A DNA stretch of 8,503 nt. It comes from Chloroflexota bacterium. GTDB lineage: Bacteria > Chloroflexota > Dehalococcoidia > DSTF01 > RBG-16-68-14. A model generated the notes under the pieces. It ran no database searches, was not told the DNA's origin, and saw only the letters and a list, made by a program, of their open reading frames with translations. The number at the start of each line of letters is the position of its first letter. Positions within the stretch are counted from its first letter, which is position 1. The stretch is from positions 1 through 8,503 of the forward strand of contig JADFNZ010000070.1 in the NCBI GenBank assembly GCA_022563135.1. The letters run 5' to 3'. A program made the translations under genes and the position numbers. Shown piece by piece: positions 1 through 4,672 of this stretch.

Positions 1-1932
1 CAGGCGGATCCAGCCACCGCAGAGGACCGAGCCGCCAACGTCGCAGAGTTGGTCTCCTCCATCGCCGAGCTCGAGGACTCTCTCCCGGAGGCGCCGCCGC
101 CAGGAAGCGAGACCGAATCGGGGGACGGCCTCGGCATGGCCGTTGGCGAGCGGCCCCGGCGACTGGCCCGTGAGCTGGTACTCGATGAGTTGGGGCGCGA
201 GCAGCCGCGCCGTCGCCTCCCGGTGCGAGAGGTCGATCAGGCAGCCGCGGCCGGTCTTGGCCCTGGCGATGAGCGCCGCGAGCACTGCCCCCGCGCCGTG
301 CGTGCCCGCGATCGGGTCGCTCACGTTGATGCCGGGGCTTTGCAGATCGTCCGAGCCGTAGCCGGTGAGCGAGACGAGCCCGGAGAGCTGGTCGTTCGTC
401 GCACCGAAGCCGACGTAGCGGGACTCCGGCCCGGTGTTGCCGAACGCGGGCATCGAGAGGTAGACGAGGTCCGGCCTGGCGGCGGCGACCGCCTCGTAGC
501 CGAGGCCGAGGCGGTCCATCGTCCCGACAGCGAAGTTCTCGATCAGCACGTCGCTCACCGCCACGAGCTCCAGCAACAGCGCCCTACCCTCCTCGCGCTT
601 CAGATCGATCGTCAGGCCCAGCTTGTTGCGGTTGCGCTCGTTGAAGTAGCCGTGCCGGTTGTAGGGCCGTTCGCCCGGCTCGCCGTTCGGATAGACGCCG
701 GCGCGCCGGCTCGGGGGCTCGCGCGGGCCGCGGATCGGGTCGAACGCATCCGGCCCTTCGACCTTGAGCACCTCCGCGCCCATATCGGCGAGCAGCCGCG
801 TACCATGCGGCCCCGCCCAGACGACGCCGAGGTCGATGACGCGCACGCCCTCCAGCGGCCGGCTCGACTCCATTCGGGGCTCCTTACGGCGCGACGCGGT
901 CGCGCCCGGGCCGTCGGTCAGCCGAAACGGCAGGCCCGGCACCCTGACGGGCGTGCCGTCCGGCGCGGGCAGCTCCTCGAAGAACGCTCGCGCTGCGAGC
1001 TGCGATGACTCCAGCAGCTCCGGCACAGTGCAGACGTAGCCGAACGGCAGCCGATCGCGCTGGCCCGCTTCGTACACCTCCGCCTTCGTCCGGCCGGACG
1101 TGTATGCGATGATCGCCGCGTTCATTTCGGCGGCCTTCGTGGTGCGCGCGCCGATGTCCTCGAACTCTGGCTCCAGCAACGCGCCGCCGATGTGCCTGCG
1201 AAAGCGCTGGTAGGTCTCGCCAAGGCCGGAGATGATGCCGGCGAAGCCATCGAGCGTGGGATAGAGCCCCCAGCCCGCCAGAGCGCCCCAATTGCCGACG
1301 CGCTTTCGCACGATGCCGAGGTGCGTCCAGATCGCCGGCGAGTGCTCCATGATCGAGACCGCCGCCTCCAGCATGGAGACATCCACAAGCTGCCCGCCGG
1401 CGCCCGCGTCGCGGTGGAGCAGCGCCGTCTCCGCGGCGACGAACGCCGTCAGGCCGGCCACCTGCTCGATCACCTCGCCGCCCAGCTTCAACGGTTCGCG
1501 GCCGGGGTCGCCGGTGAGGTCCATCAGCCCCATCAGGGCCTCGAGCACCAGCTCATCGGCCTGGTAGTCGCGATAGGGCCCGTCCAGCCCGAACGGCGTC
1601 AGCGCGACGTAGACGAGACGACCGTTCTCACGCGAGAGCCGCTCGTGCGTTAGGCCGCGCGCCTCGGCCTGTGCGGGCGGGAGCGTCGTGAGGAAGACAT
1701 CGGCCTGTGCGACGGCGCCACGTACGCGTTCGACGCCCTCATCGTTCGACCAGTCGGCCTCCAGCGCCTGCTTGCCGTGGTCGAGATGGAAATAGCGAAC
1801 GGGAGGCTTGGCCCCCGGGCGCCGGAACGCCGTCACCTGCGCGCCGAGCAGCGCGAACATCGACCCGGCGTACCAGCCCGCCGGCCGCTCCGAAAGCTCG
1901 ACGACGCGCAGTCCTGAGAGGAGCGGCTCCAT
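1..1932 (-). CDS. Two-domain CaiB/BaiF (family III) CoA-transferase, 3' end outside window
   Basis: A single minus-strand frame has no stop from the ATG at 1930-1932 to the left edge (644 codons); I read every codon. It holds two family III CoA-transferase domains, enzymes that move CoA between acyl-CoA and a free acid through an aspartyl-CoA thioester. Domain 1 (about 1-345) starts LLSGLRVVELSERPAGWYAG and has LVDVS near 180. Domain 2 (from about 354) has VIDLGVVWAGP, LLADMGAEVLKVE (380-392) and NVSDPIAGTHGAG. Asp539 in SDPIAG aligns with the catalytic Asp of formyl-CoA transferase. Domain 1 has Glu156 there (IEQVAG) and RRP instead of KVE, so it is probably non-catalytic. Met354 is preceded by AAGGAG at 6-nt spacing, so domain 2 could also be made alone. 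Tandem versions of about 800 residues are known in this family. The acyl substrate cannot be told. The last 50 residues match the family poorly, but wobble-position GC stays high. Confidence 0.88.
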   Translation of the reverse strand, partial: MEPLLSGLRVVELSERPAGWYAGSMFALLGAQVTAFRRPGAKPPVRYFHLDHGKQALEADWSNDEGVERVRGAVAQADVFLTTLPPAQAEARGLTHERLSRENGRLVYVALTPFGLDGPYRDYQADELVLEALMGLMDLTGDPGREPLKLGGEVIEQVAGLTAFVAAETALLHRDAGAGGQLVDVSMLEAAVSIMEHSPAIWTHLGIVRKRVGNWGALAGWGLYPTLDGFAGIISGLGETYQRFRRHIGGALLEPEFEDIGARTTKAAEMNAAIIAYTSGRTKAEVYEAGQRDRLPFGYVCTVPELLESSQLAARAFFEELPAPDGTPVRVPGLPFRLTDGPGATASRRKEPRMESSRPLEGVRVIDLGVVWAGPHGTRLLADMGAEVLKVEGPDAFDPIRGPREPPSRRAGVYPNGEPGERPYNRHGYFNERNRNKLGLTIDLKREEGRALLLELVAVSDVLIENFAVGTMDRLGLGYEAVAAARPDLVYLSMPAFGNTGPESRYVGFGATNDQLSGLVSLTGYGSDDLQSPGINVSDPIAGTHGAGAVLAALIARAKTGRGCLIDLSHREATARLLAPQLIEYQLTGQSPGPLANGHAEAVPRFGLASWRRRLRERVLELGDGGDQLCDVGGSVLCGGWIRL

Positions 1933-1950
1933 GGCGCGTGGAGAATAGCA

Positions 1951-1979
1951 CAAGCGGCAGGCCACTGGCCTGCCGCTTG
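1951..1979 (-). terminator. Perfect 13-bp hairpin between tRNA operon and CoA-transferase gene
   Basis: The arms 1951-1963 and 1967-1979 are exact reverse complements separated by a 3-nt loop. The hairpin starts 14 nt beyond the CCA end of tRNA-Arg and ends 19 nt before the CoA-transferase ATG. Its place fits a terminator for the tRNA transcript. The downstream minus-strand sequence (TGCTATTCTCC) has no real U tract, so it may be a weak terminator, a 3'-end processing or stability element, or a leader hairpin of the CoA-transferase mRNA. Confidence 0.6.
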
Positions 1980-1992
1980 CCGTAGTTCAAAG

Positions 1993-2068
1993 TGGCGCGC
2001 TCGGCGGGATTCGAACCCACGACTTCAGCCTCCGCAGGGCTGCACTCTATCCACTGAGCTACGAGCGC
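1993..2068 (-). tRNA. tRNA-Arg(GCG)
   Basis: A full cloverleaf of 76 nt with encoded CCA (1993-1995). The acceptor stem is GCGCTCG/CGAGCGC with G73. The D arm has the AGTGGATA loop usual for tRNA-Arg. The anticodon stem is CAGCC/GGCTG around the loop CTGCGGA, giving anticodon GCG. The T arm is GTGGG-TTCGAAT-CCCGC and the variable loop has 5 nt. GCG reads CGC and CGU. Most bacteria instead use ACG, deaminated to ICG by TadA, so this anticodon is notable. It is the last gene of a three-tRNA minus-strand operon, 14 nt after tRNA-Leu. Confidence 0.95.
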
Positions 2069-2082
2069 GCGTTGATCTCGTC

Positions 2083-2168
2083 TGGTGCCGAAGGTGGGAT
2101 TTGAACCCACACGCCCTTGCGAGCACTACGCCCTGAACGTAGCGTGTCTACCGTTCCACCACTTCGGC
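2083..2168 (-). tRNA. tRNA-Leu(CAG)
   Basis: A class II tRNA of 86 nt with encoded CCA (2083-2085) and A73. The acceptor stem is GCCGAAG/CTTCGGC. The anticodon stem CTACG/CGTAG closes the loop TTCAGGG, giving anticodon CAG for the CUG codon. The long variable arm and the T loop TTCAAAT fit tRNA-Leu. It is the middle gene of the operon, 13 nt after tRNA-Val and 14 nt before tRNA-Arg. Confidence 0.96.
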
Positions 2169-2181
2169 GTCCATTGCGCTC

Positions 2182-2257
2182 TGGTGGGCGATACAGGACT
2201 TGAACCTGTGACCTCTTCCGTGTGAAGGAAGCGCTCTAGCCACTGAGCTAATCGCCC
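2182..2257 (-). tRNA. tRNA-Val(CAC)
   Basis: A full cloverleaf of 76 nt with encoded CCA (2182-2184) and A73. The acceptor stem is GGGCGAT/ATCGCCC. The anticodon stem CTTCC/GGAAG closes the loop TTCACAC, giving anticodon CAC for GUG. The T arm is ACAGG-TTCAAGT-CCTGT. Its first 10 nt (2248-2257) overlap the 3' end of the GIY-YIG gene, including that gene's TAG stop. The 23 nt at 2232-2254 recur exactly in two broken tRNA copies at 2527-2549 and 3386-3408. Confidence 0.96.
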
Positions 2258-2493
2258 ATCATCACGCTCATGAGTATCTTACGACTTTTCTGAGCCTTTA
2301 AGTACCGCTCCCGCTGGCGCGCTTGCGCCAAATTCTCGAAATACTCGCTGTGCACCAACTCCCAGGGTCGATACGGTTTCGTCGAAGCGCTCTTGCCACT
2401 GTTGTGCTCGCCAAGTCGACGGTCCATATCGTTGGTGCAGCCGATGTAGAAACGATCTGTGGTTACGCTCTTTAGTAGATATACATACGGCAC
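2248..2493 (-). CDS. Small stand-alone GIY-YIG nuclease-fold protein inside a tRNA operon
   Basis: An 81-residue protein if translation starts at the GTG at 2491-2493. The family core begins at once (PYVYLLKS), followed by RFYIG with the YIG half of the motif, then NDMDRRLGEHNSG with the expected catalytic Arg, and RERYLKAQKSRK, whose Glu fits the metal-binding residue. That is the whole single-domain family length. The frame stays open upstream to a GTG at 2538, but those 15 extra residues would be encoded by a tRNA fragment, so the shorter start is preferred. AGG in the T-arm remnant (2500-2502) lies 6 nt before the GTG and may act as ribosome binding site. The gene is co-directional with the tRNAs and has no visible promoter of its own. 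Its TAG stop is inside tRNA-Val. GC is about 55% by hand count, lower than neighbours, which suggests acquisition. Family members have diverse or unknown roles; a homing-like role here is inference. Confidence 0.85.
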   Translation of the reverse strand: MPYVYLLKSVTTDRFYIGCTNDMDRRLGEHNSGKSASTKPYRPWELVHSEYFENLAQARQRERYLKAQKSRKILMSVMMGD

Positions 2494-2498
2494 ACAGT

Positions 2499-2552
2499 AC
2501 CTGCGACCTTCCCGACTTGGTCGGGACGCTCTAGCCACTGAGCTAATCGCCC
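2499..2552 (-). pseudogene. 5' fragment of a tRNA gene, cut off in the T arm
   Basis: The minus strand reads as a tRNA from its 5' end at 2552. It has an acceptor arm GGGCGAT, a D arm identical to that of tRNA-Val, an anticodon stem TCCCG/CGGGA, then AGGTC and the start of a T arm (GCAGGT). Similarity stops at about 2499, where the GIY-YIG gene begins. The loop ACCAAGT lacks U33, and no 3' acceptor half follows except as part of the complete tRNA-Val 240 nt further on. It is therefore a truncated, non-functional copy, probably of a valine tRNA judging by the shared acceptor and D arms. It is the first element transcribed from the promoter at 2566-2595. Confidence 0.85.
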
Positions 2553-2595
2553 CTGGCGCTACGGCATTCTAACGAGCGGCGCTCAAGGGGGTCAA
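2527..2595 (-). repeat. Direct repeat copy A: promoter plus tRNA 5' part
   Basis: This 69-bp segment aligns without gaps to 3386-3454, with 57 of 69 positions identical by hand count. The 23 bp of tRNA D arm and adjoining acceptor are identical; the leader, -10, spacer and -35 are diverged. Both copies have the same orientation and lie about 860 bp apart on either side of the HEAT-repeat gene. Confidence 0.8.
2566..2595 (-). promoter_or_regulatory. Sigma-70 type promoter of the tRNA/GIY-YIG operon
   Basis: On the minus strand TTGACC (2590-2595) and TAGAAT (2566-2571) are separated by 18 nt. Each hexamer matches five of six bases of the consensus TTGACA/TATAAT. The expected start at about 2559-2560 lies only 7-8 nt before the 5' end of the tRNA fragment, and the stretch after the -10 box is GC-rich, as is common for stable-RNA promoters. 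The same layout with degraded hexamers occurs at 3425-3454. Confidence 0.75.
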
Positions 2596-2700
2596 GCGAG
2601 GCGACGGTCGGCGGCGTGCGGGCGGAGGCTACATTCGGTCGGCCTATGCGCTGACGAAGACGGTGGACGTGACGCTGTAGCGCTGCTAGGCTGAAGCACC

Positions 2701-3279
2701 ATGAGCAGCCAGGATCAGCTCGAACAGCAAGCCCTGCTCCTGACTTCTCGCGATTGGAACACGAGGAGGATGGCGCGCGACGCCTTGATAGCTGCAGGCA
2801 GCACTGGCCTCGCCGTGGTTCTGAGGGGATTAGACCACGCCGAGCCTCTTGTGCGCAGGCGCTGCTTGGACTTCCTTGACCATCACGCGGATGAGCTCTG
2901 TATTGATGATCTGCGCCGTGTGGCATTGCACGATCCTGTGCCGCAGGTACGGCGCTTCGCCGTACACGCTCTGAGCTGCGTCCGGTGCAAGACCAGCCCG
3001 CTACGAGCCGACCTCGTCGACTTCGTTGCGCTGGTCGCCAGCGGTAGCGATGAGAACGTCAAGGTGCGGAGAGAAGCCATATACATGCTCGGGCAGCTAC
3101 CCAAAAGCTCACGGGCTGTAACAGTGCTAAAGCAGATACTTGAGCAAGAGTCCGATGCCAAGCTTCGAAAGGCGGCGCACCGGGTACTTCGGCTCCATGA
3201 CCCTGAGTTTCGACGCGTGACGGATGAACGAGCACGGCAGGCGTCGCTGGCGCGGACGAGAAGGTGCCAGCCGGCCTGA
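2701..3279 (+). CDS. HEAT-repeat-like protein
   Basis: 192 residues, ATG start, no transmembrane segment or signal peptide seen. The protein is a run of amphipathic helix pairs with the HEAT/armadillo signature of Asp-x-x-x-Arg-x-x-Ala: NTRRMARDALIAAG (20-33), PLVRRRCLDFL (49-59), PQVRRFAVHAL (81-91), VKVRREAIYMLGQL (120-133) and AKLRKAAHRVLRL (153-165). Such solenoids bind proteins or nucleic acids; the partner is unknown. The tail after about 166 is basic and probably disordered. There is no good Shine-Dalgarno sequence before the ATG. A weak promoter (TGGACG at 2664-2669, 17 nt, TAGGCT at 2687-2692) would give a nearly leaderless mRNA. GC is somewhat lower than in hemW. The gene stands alone, divergent from the tRNA operon and bracketed by the two promoter/tRNA direct repeats, so it may have arrived with that duplication. 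Confidence 0.8.
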   Translation: MSSQDQLEQQALLLTSRDWNTRRMARDALIAAGSTGLAVVLRGLDHAEPLVRRRCLDFLDHHADELCIDDLRRVALHDPVPQVRRFAVHALSCVRCKTSPLRADLVDFVALVASGSDENVKVRREAIYMLGQLPKSSRAVTVLKQILEQESDAKLRKAAHRVLRLHDPEFRRVTDERARQASLARTRRCQPA

Positions 3280-3370
3280 CACTAGGTCCTGAGACTGACC
3301 GTGTACGCCGCGCGAGATGTTCAGATCGGGCGAATCTGGCAGAAAATGTCTAAGCCGCATATAGGTCAGC

Positions 3371-3411
3371 CACGCGTAAGGGAAGCGCTCTAGCCACTGA
3401 GCTAATCGACC
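3371..3411 (-). pseudogene. 5' half of a tRNA-Val(UAC) gene
   Basis: The minus strand has an acceptor-like GGTCGAT, TA, the D arm identical to tRNA-Val, then CTTCC and the loop CTTACGC, which gives anticodon TAC (valine) with U33 in place. The 3' anticodon strand (GTGGC) no longer pairs with CTTCC and no T arm or 3' acceptor follows, so the gene is broken after the anticodon loop. The 28 nt at 3381-3408 match tRNA-Val(CAC) at 2227-2254. A working tRNA-Val(UAC) must exist elsewhere in the genome. Confidence 0.75.
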
Positions 3412-3454
3412 TAGGCGCCACGGTATTCGAACGAGCGGCCCCCGACGCGGTCAG
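3386..3454 (-). repeat. Direct repeat copy B: degraded promoter plus tRNA 5' part
   Basis: Partner of 2527-2595 (57 of 69 identical, ungapped). It contains the D-arm region of the tRNA-Val(UAC) remnant, the leader, and a promoter-like pair. Its left limit coincides with the tRNA body, its right limit with the -35 box. Confidence 0.8.
3425..3454 (-). promoter_or_regulatory. Degraded copy of the tRNA promoter
   Basis: The minus strand has CTGACC (3449-3454), 18 nt, TCGAAT (3425-3430). Each hexamer differs by one base from its counterpart at 2566-2595 and is further from consensus. The -35 box overlaps the TGA stop (3451-3453) of the hypothetical gene upstream. It may be weak or dead. Confidence 0.5.
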
Positions 3455-3963
3455 GGCAAACGCCCCGCCAGCAGCGGCAGCGCCCGCTCAAAGGCATACT
3501 CCTCGAACTCTTCCTCAGCCGCCACCTTCGTCCGCGGGCGGCCGATGGGCACCACGATCCAGTCGAGGTGATAGCGATCGCCCGCCACGGGCTGCGCCCG
3601 CGCACGATAGTCGGCCGCTGGCATGAGCCAGCCGCGCTCGCGCGATAAATCGACCAGCGCGACGTACTCCGCCGGCGTATCGCTCAGCATCCAGTGCAGC
3701 CCCAGGCTGCCCCGGCCGCCGCGATGGTGGGGCGCCGCCGTGGCGAGCAGCCGCACCAGCACCGCACGGCCGCACGATCCTTCGACGAGCAGGTCTGCCG
3801 GCAGCCCGGCCGGCGCCGCCTCCGCGCGCAGCTTTACCCTCGCGAGCGCCCGGACGACGAACTCACGGGCCCGACCGCGGACAGCCGCGGGGGAGGGCTT
3901 CGCACGGGTACGCGTTTGCGAACGGGGACGACGCAGACTGACCACCTCCACAATAACGATCAT
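3451..3963 (-). CDS. Hypothetical protein, possibly nuclease-fold-like
   Basis: Up to 170 residues; I do not recognise the family. The first 40 residues are basic (LRRPRSQTRTRAKPS), followed by a globular part. That part has a beta strand PADLLVEG (75-82), a strand AVLVRLLAT (87-95), a basic turn, then EYVALVDLSRERGWLMP and YHLDWIVVPIG, ending in acidic EEEFEEYAFERA. The order of a strand with Asp, a strand ending in a polar position, then a hydrophobic strand and a W-x-x-P turn recalls small PD-(D/E)xK nuclease folds. The expected catalytic Lys is not seen, so this is only a suggestion. An in-frame stop at 3985-3987 limits the start. ATG 3961-3963 has a poorly placed AGGT, so an internal GTG start is possible. 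The wobble-position GC looks like real coding. The gene ends inside the degraded tRNA promoter. Confidence 0.6.
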   Translation of the reverse strand: MIVIVEVVSLRRPRSQTRTRAKPSPAAVRGRAREFVVRALARVKLRAEAAPAGLPADLLVEGSCGRAVLVRLLATAAPHHRGGRGSLGLHWMLSDTPAEYVALVDLSRERGWLMPAADYRARAQPVAGDRYHLDWIVVPIGRPRTKVAAEEEFEEYAFERALPLLAGRLP

Positions 3964-4103
3964 ACCTGCCAGACCTACGGGAAACTACAAGCCTGACGTC
4001 AAATGGTGCTGTCAGGCCGCTTCGTAAACGGTGGAAGAACCGGATAAACTGAGAGGGTTAGCTAGATGCTACCTCAAACTGAAGCGTTTTACCTGCCAAC
4101 ACG
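3964..4103. other. Divergent intergenic region without a clear promoter
   Basis: 140 bp between the hypothetical minus-strand gene and the GNAT gene. For the plus strand, TTCGTA (4021-4026), 18 nt, TAAACT (4045-4050) is a weak promoter candidate. For the minus strand a good -35-like TTGACG (3997-4002) lacks a fitting -10. I see no RNA gene or strong repeat here. Confidence 0.35.
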
Positions 4104-4616
4104 ATGTTGATCCCTCTCCCAATGCGACCTCTTCGCGGCGCGTCCGTAGCACTCAGAACGTGGAAGCAGGACGATGCCGAATGGTACGTCCGTGCGCGCG
4201 ATGAAGAGGTATTCCGCTGGTCGACGGAGCGGCGGGACCTCACCCCAGACCTTCTTCGTCGCGCAATTGAGGCTCTCCTGCGCCGACCGACGTACGCCGG
4301 TTTCGCCATCACTGATGCGACGACACGCAAGCTGCTCGGCAATATTTCACTCGTCATTTCAGAGTCCGTCGTTGGTCAGGCGGAAGTTTCGTACTGGCTG
4401 GCGGCTCAGGCCCGCGGTCGAGGGGCGGCGACAGATGCCGTTCGCACCATGACACGCTGGGCGTTTGAGTGCCTCCCTATCAACCGAATAGAACTGCTGA
4501 CGAACGCAGGCAATGACGCCTCTCAACGCGTGGCTGGCCGGGCAGGTTTTGCGCCAGAGGGTGAGCGTGATGAGCGGCTCGTCTTCGCCATGAGCAGGGG
4601 AGCTCGGAAGCGTTAG
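4104..4616 (+). CDS. GNAT-family N-acetyltransferase, RimJ/RimL-like
   Basis: 170 residues, the normal size for a single-domain GNAT of the Acetyltransf_3 (RimJ/RimL) group, which transfers acetyl from acetyl-CoA to an amine such as a protein N-terminus or a small molecule. The N-terminal part (LRPL.GASVALRTWKQDDAE) is the usual first strand and helix. EVSYWLAAQARGRGAATDAV (94-113) holds the acetyl-CoA pyrophosphate loop ARGRGAA. The C-terminal part with NRIELLTNAGNDASQRVAGRAGF (127-149, quoted only as family landmarks Asn137 and Ser140) is the motif B region. The substrate is unknown. No strong Shine-Dalgarno sequence precedes ATG 4104, and ATG 4122 (MRPL) is an equally possible start. The stop codon overlaps a possible iron box, and hemW follows 56 nt later. 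Confidence 0.85.
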   Translation: MLIPLPMRPLRGASVALRTWKQDDAEWYVRARDEEVFRWSTERRDLTPDLLRRAIEALLRRPTYAGFAITDATTRKLLGNISLVISESVVGQAEVSYWLAAQARGRGAATDAVRTMTRWAFECLPINRIELLTNAGNDASQRVAGRAGFAPEGERDERLVFAMSRGARKR

Positions 4617-4631
4617 GCTAGACTAAACTGA
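4613..4631 (+). promoter_or_regulatory. DtxR/IdeR-like iron box upstream of hemW
   Basis: TTAGGCTAGACTAAACTGA matches 15 of 19 positions of the textbook DtxR/IdeR consensus (TTAGGTTAGGCTAACCTAA). The two 9-bp arms agree at 6 of 9 positions as an inverted repeat around the central A. It lies 41 nt before the preferred hemW start and overlaps the GNAT stop codon, so part of the match could be chance. If real, hemW would be controlled by an iron-dependent repressor. Confidence 0.35.
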
Positions 4632-4672
4632 CTCTCGCCCGCACGAAACGGCGCATGCTACCATGCAGAGCG

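Noticed and set aside
49..1008. A 319-codon plus-strand open frame.
   Set aside because: It lies exactly antisense, codon on codon, to the CoA-transferase. The minus-strand translation has clear family motifs and the plus-strand one has none.
2182..2552. A tRNA gene interrupted by a group I intron with a GIY-YIG ORF.
   Set aside because: The upstream fragment breaks in the T arm and not in the anticodon loop. The downstream tRNA is complete with its own 5' half, and I see no intron core structure in the 240 nt between.
3322..3338. Hairpin CAGAT/ATCTG after the HEAT gene as terminator.
   Set aside because: Stem of 5 AT-containing pairs, 7-nt loop and no U tract; too weak to support.
3127..3360. 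A 77-codon minus-strand frame just downstream of the tRNA-Val(UAC) remnant.
   Set aside because: Considered as a decayed nuclease gene matching the GIY-YIG layout. It shows no GIY-YIG motif, overlaps the HEAT gene antisense, and lacks a Shine-Dalgarno sequence.
2182..3454. An integrase-type genomic island with tRNA attachment sites.
   Set aside because: The repeats are tRNA 5' parts with promoter, not 3' ends, and no integrase or other mobility gene lies between them.
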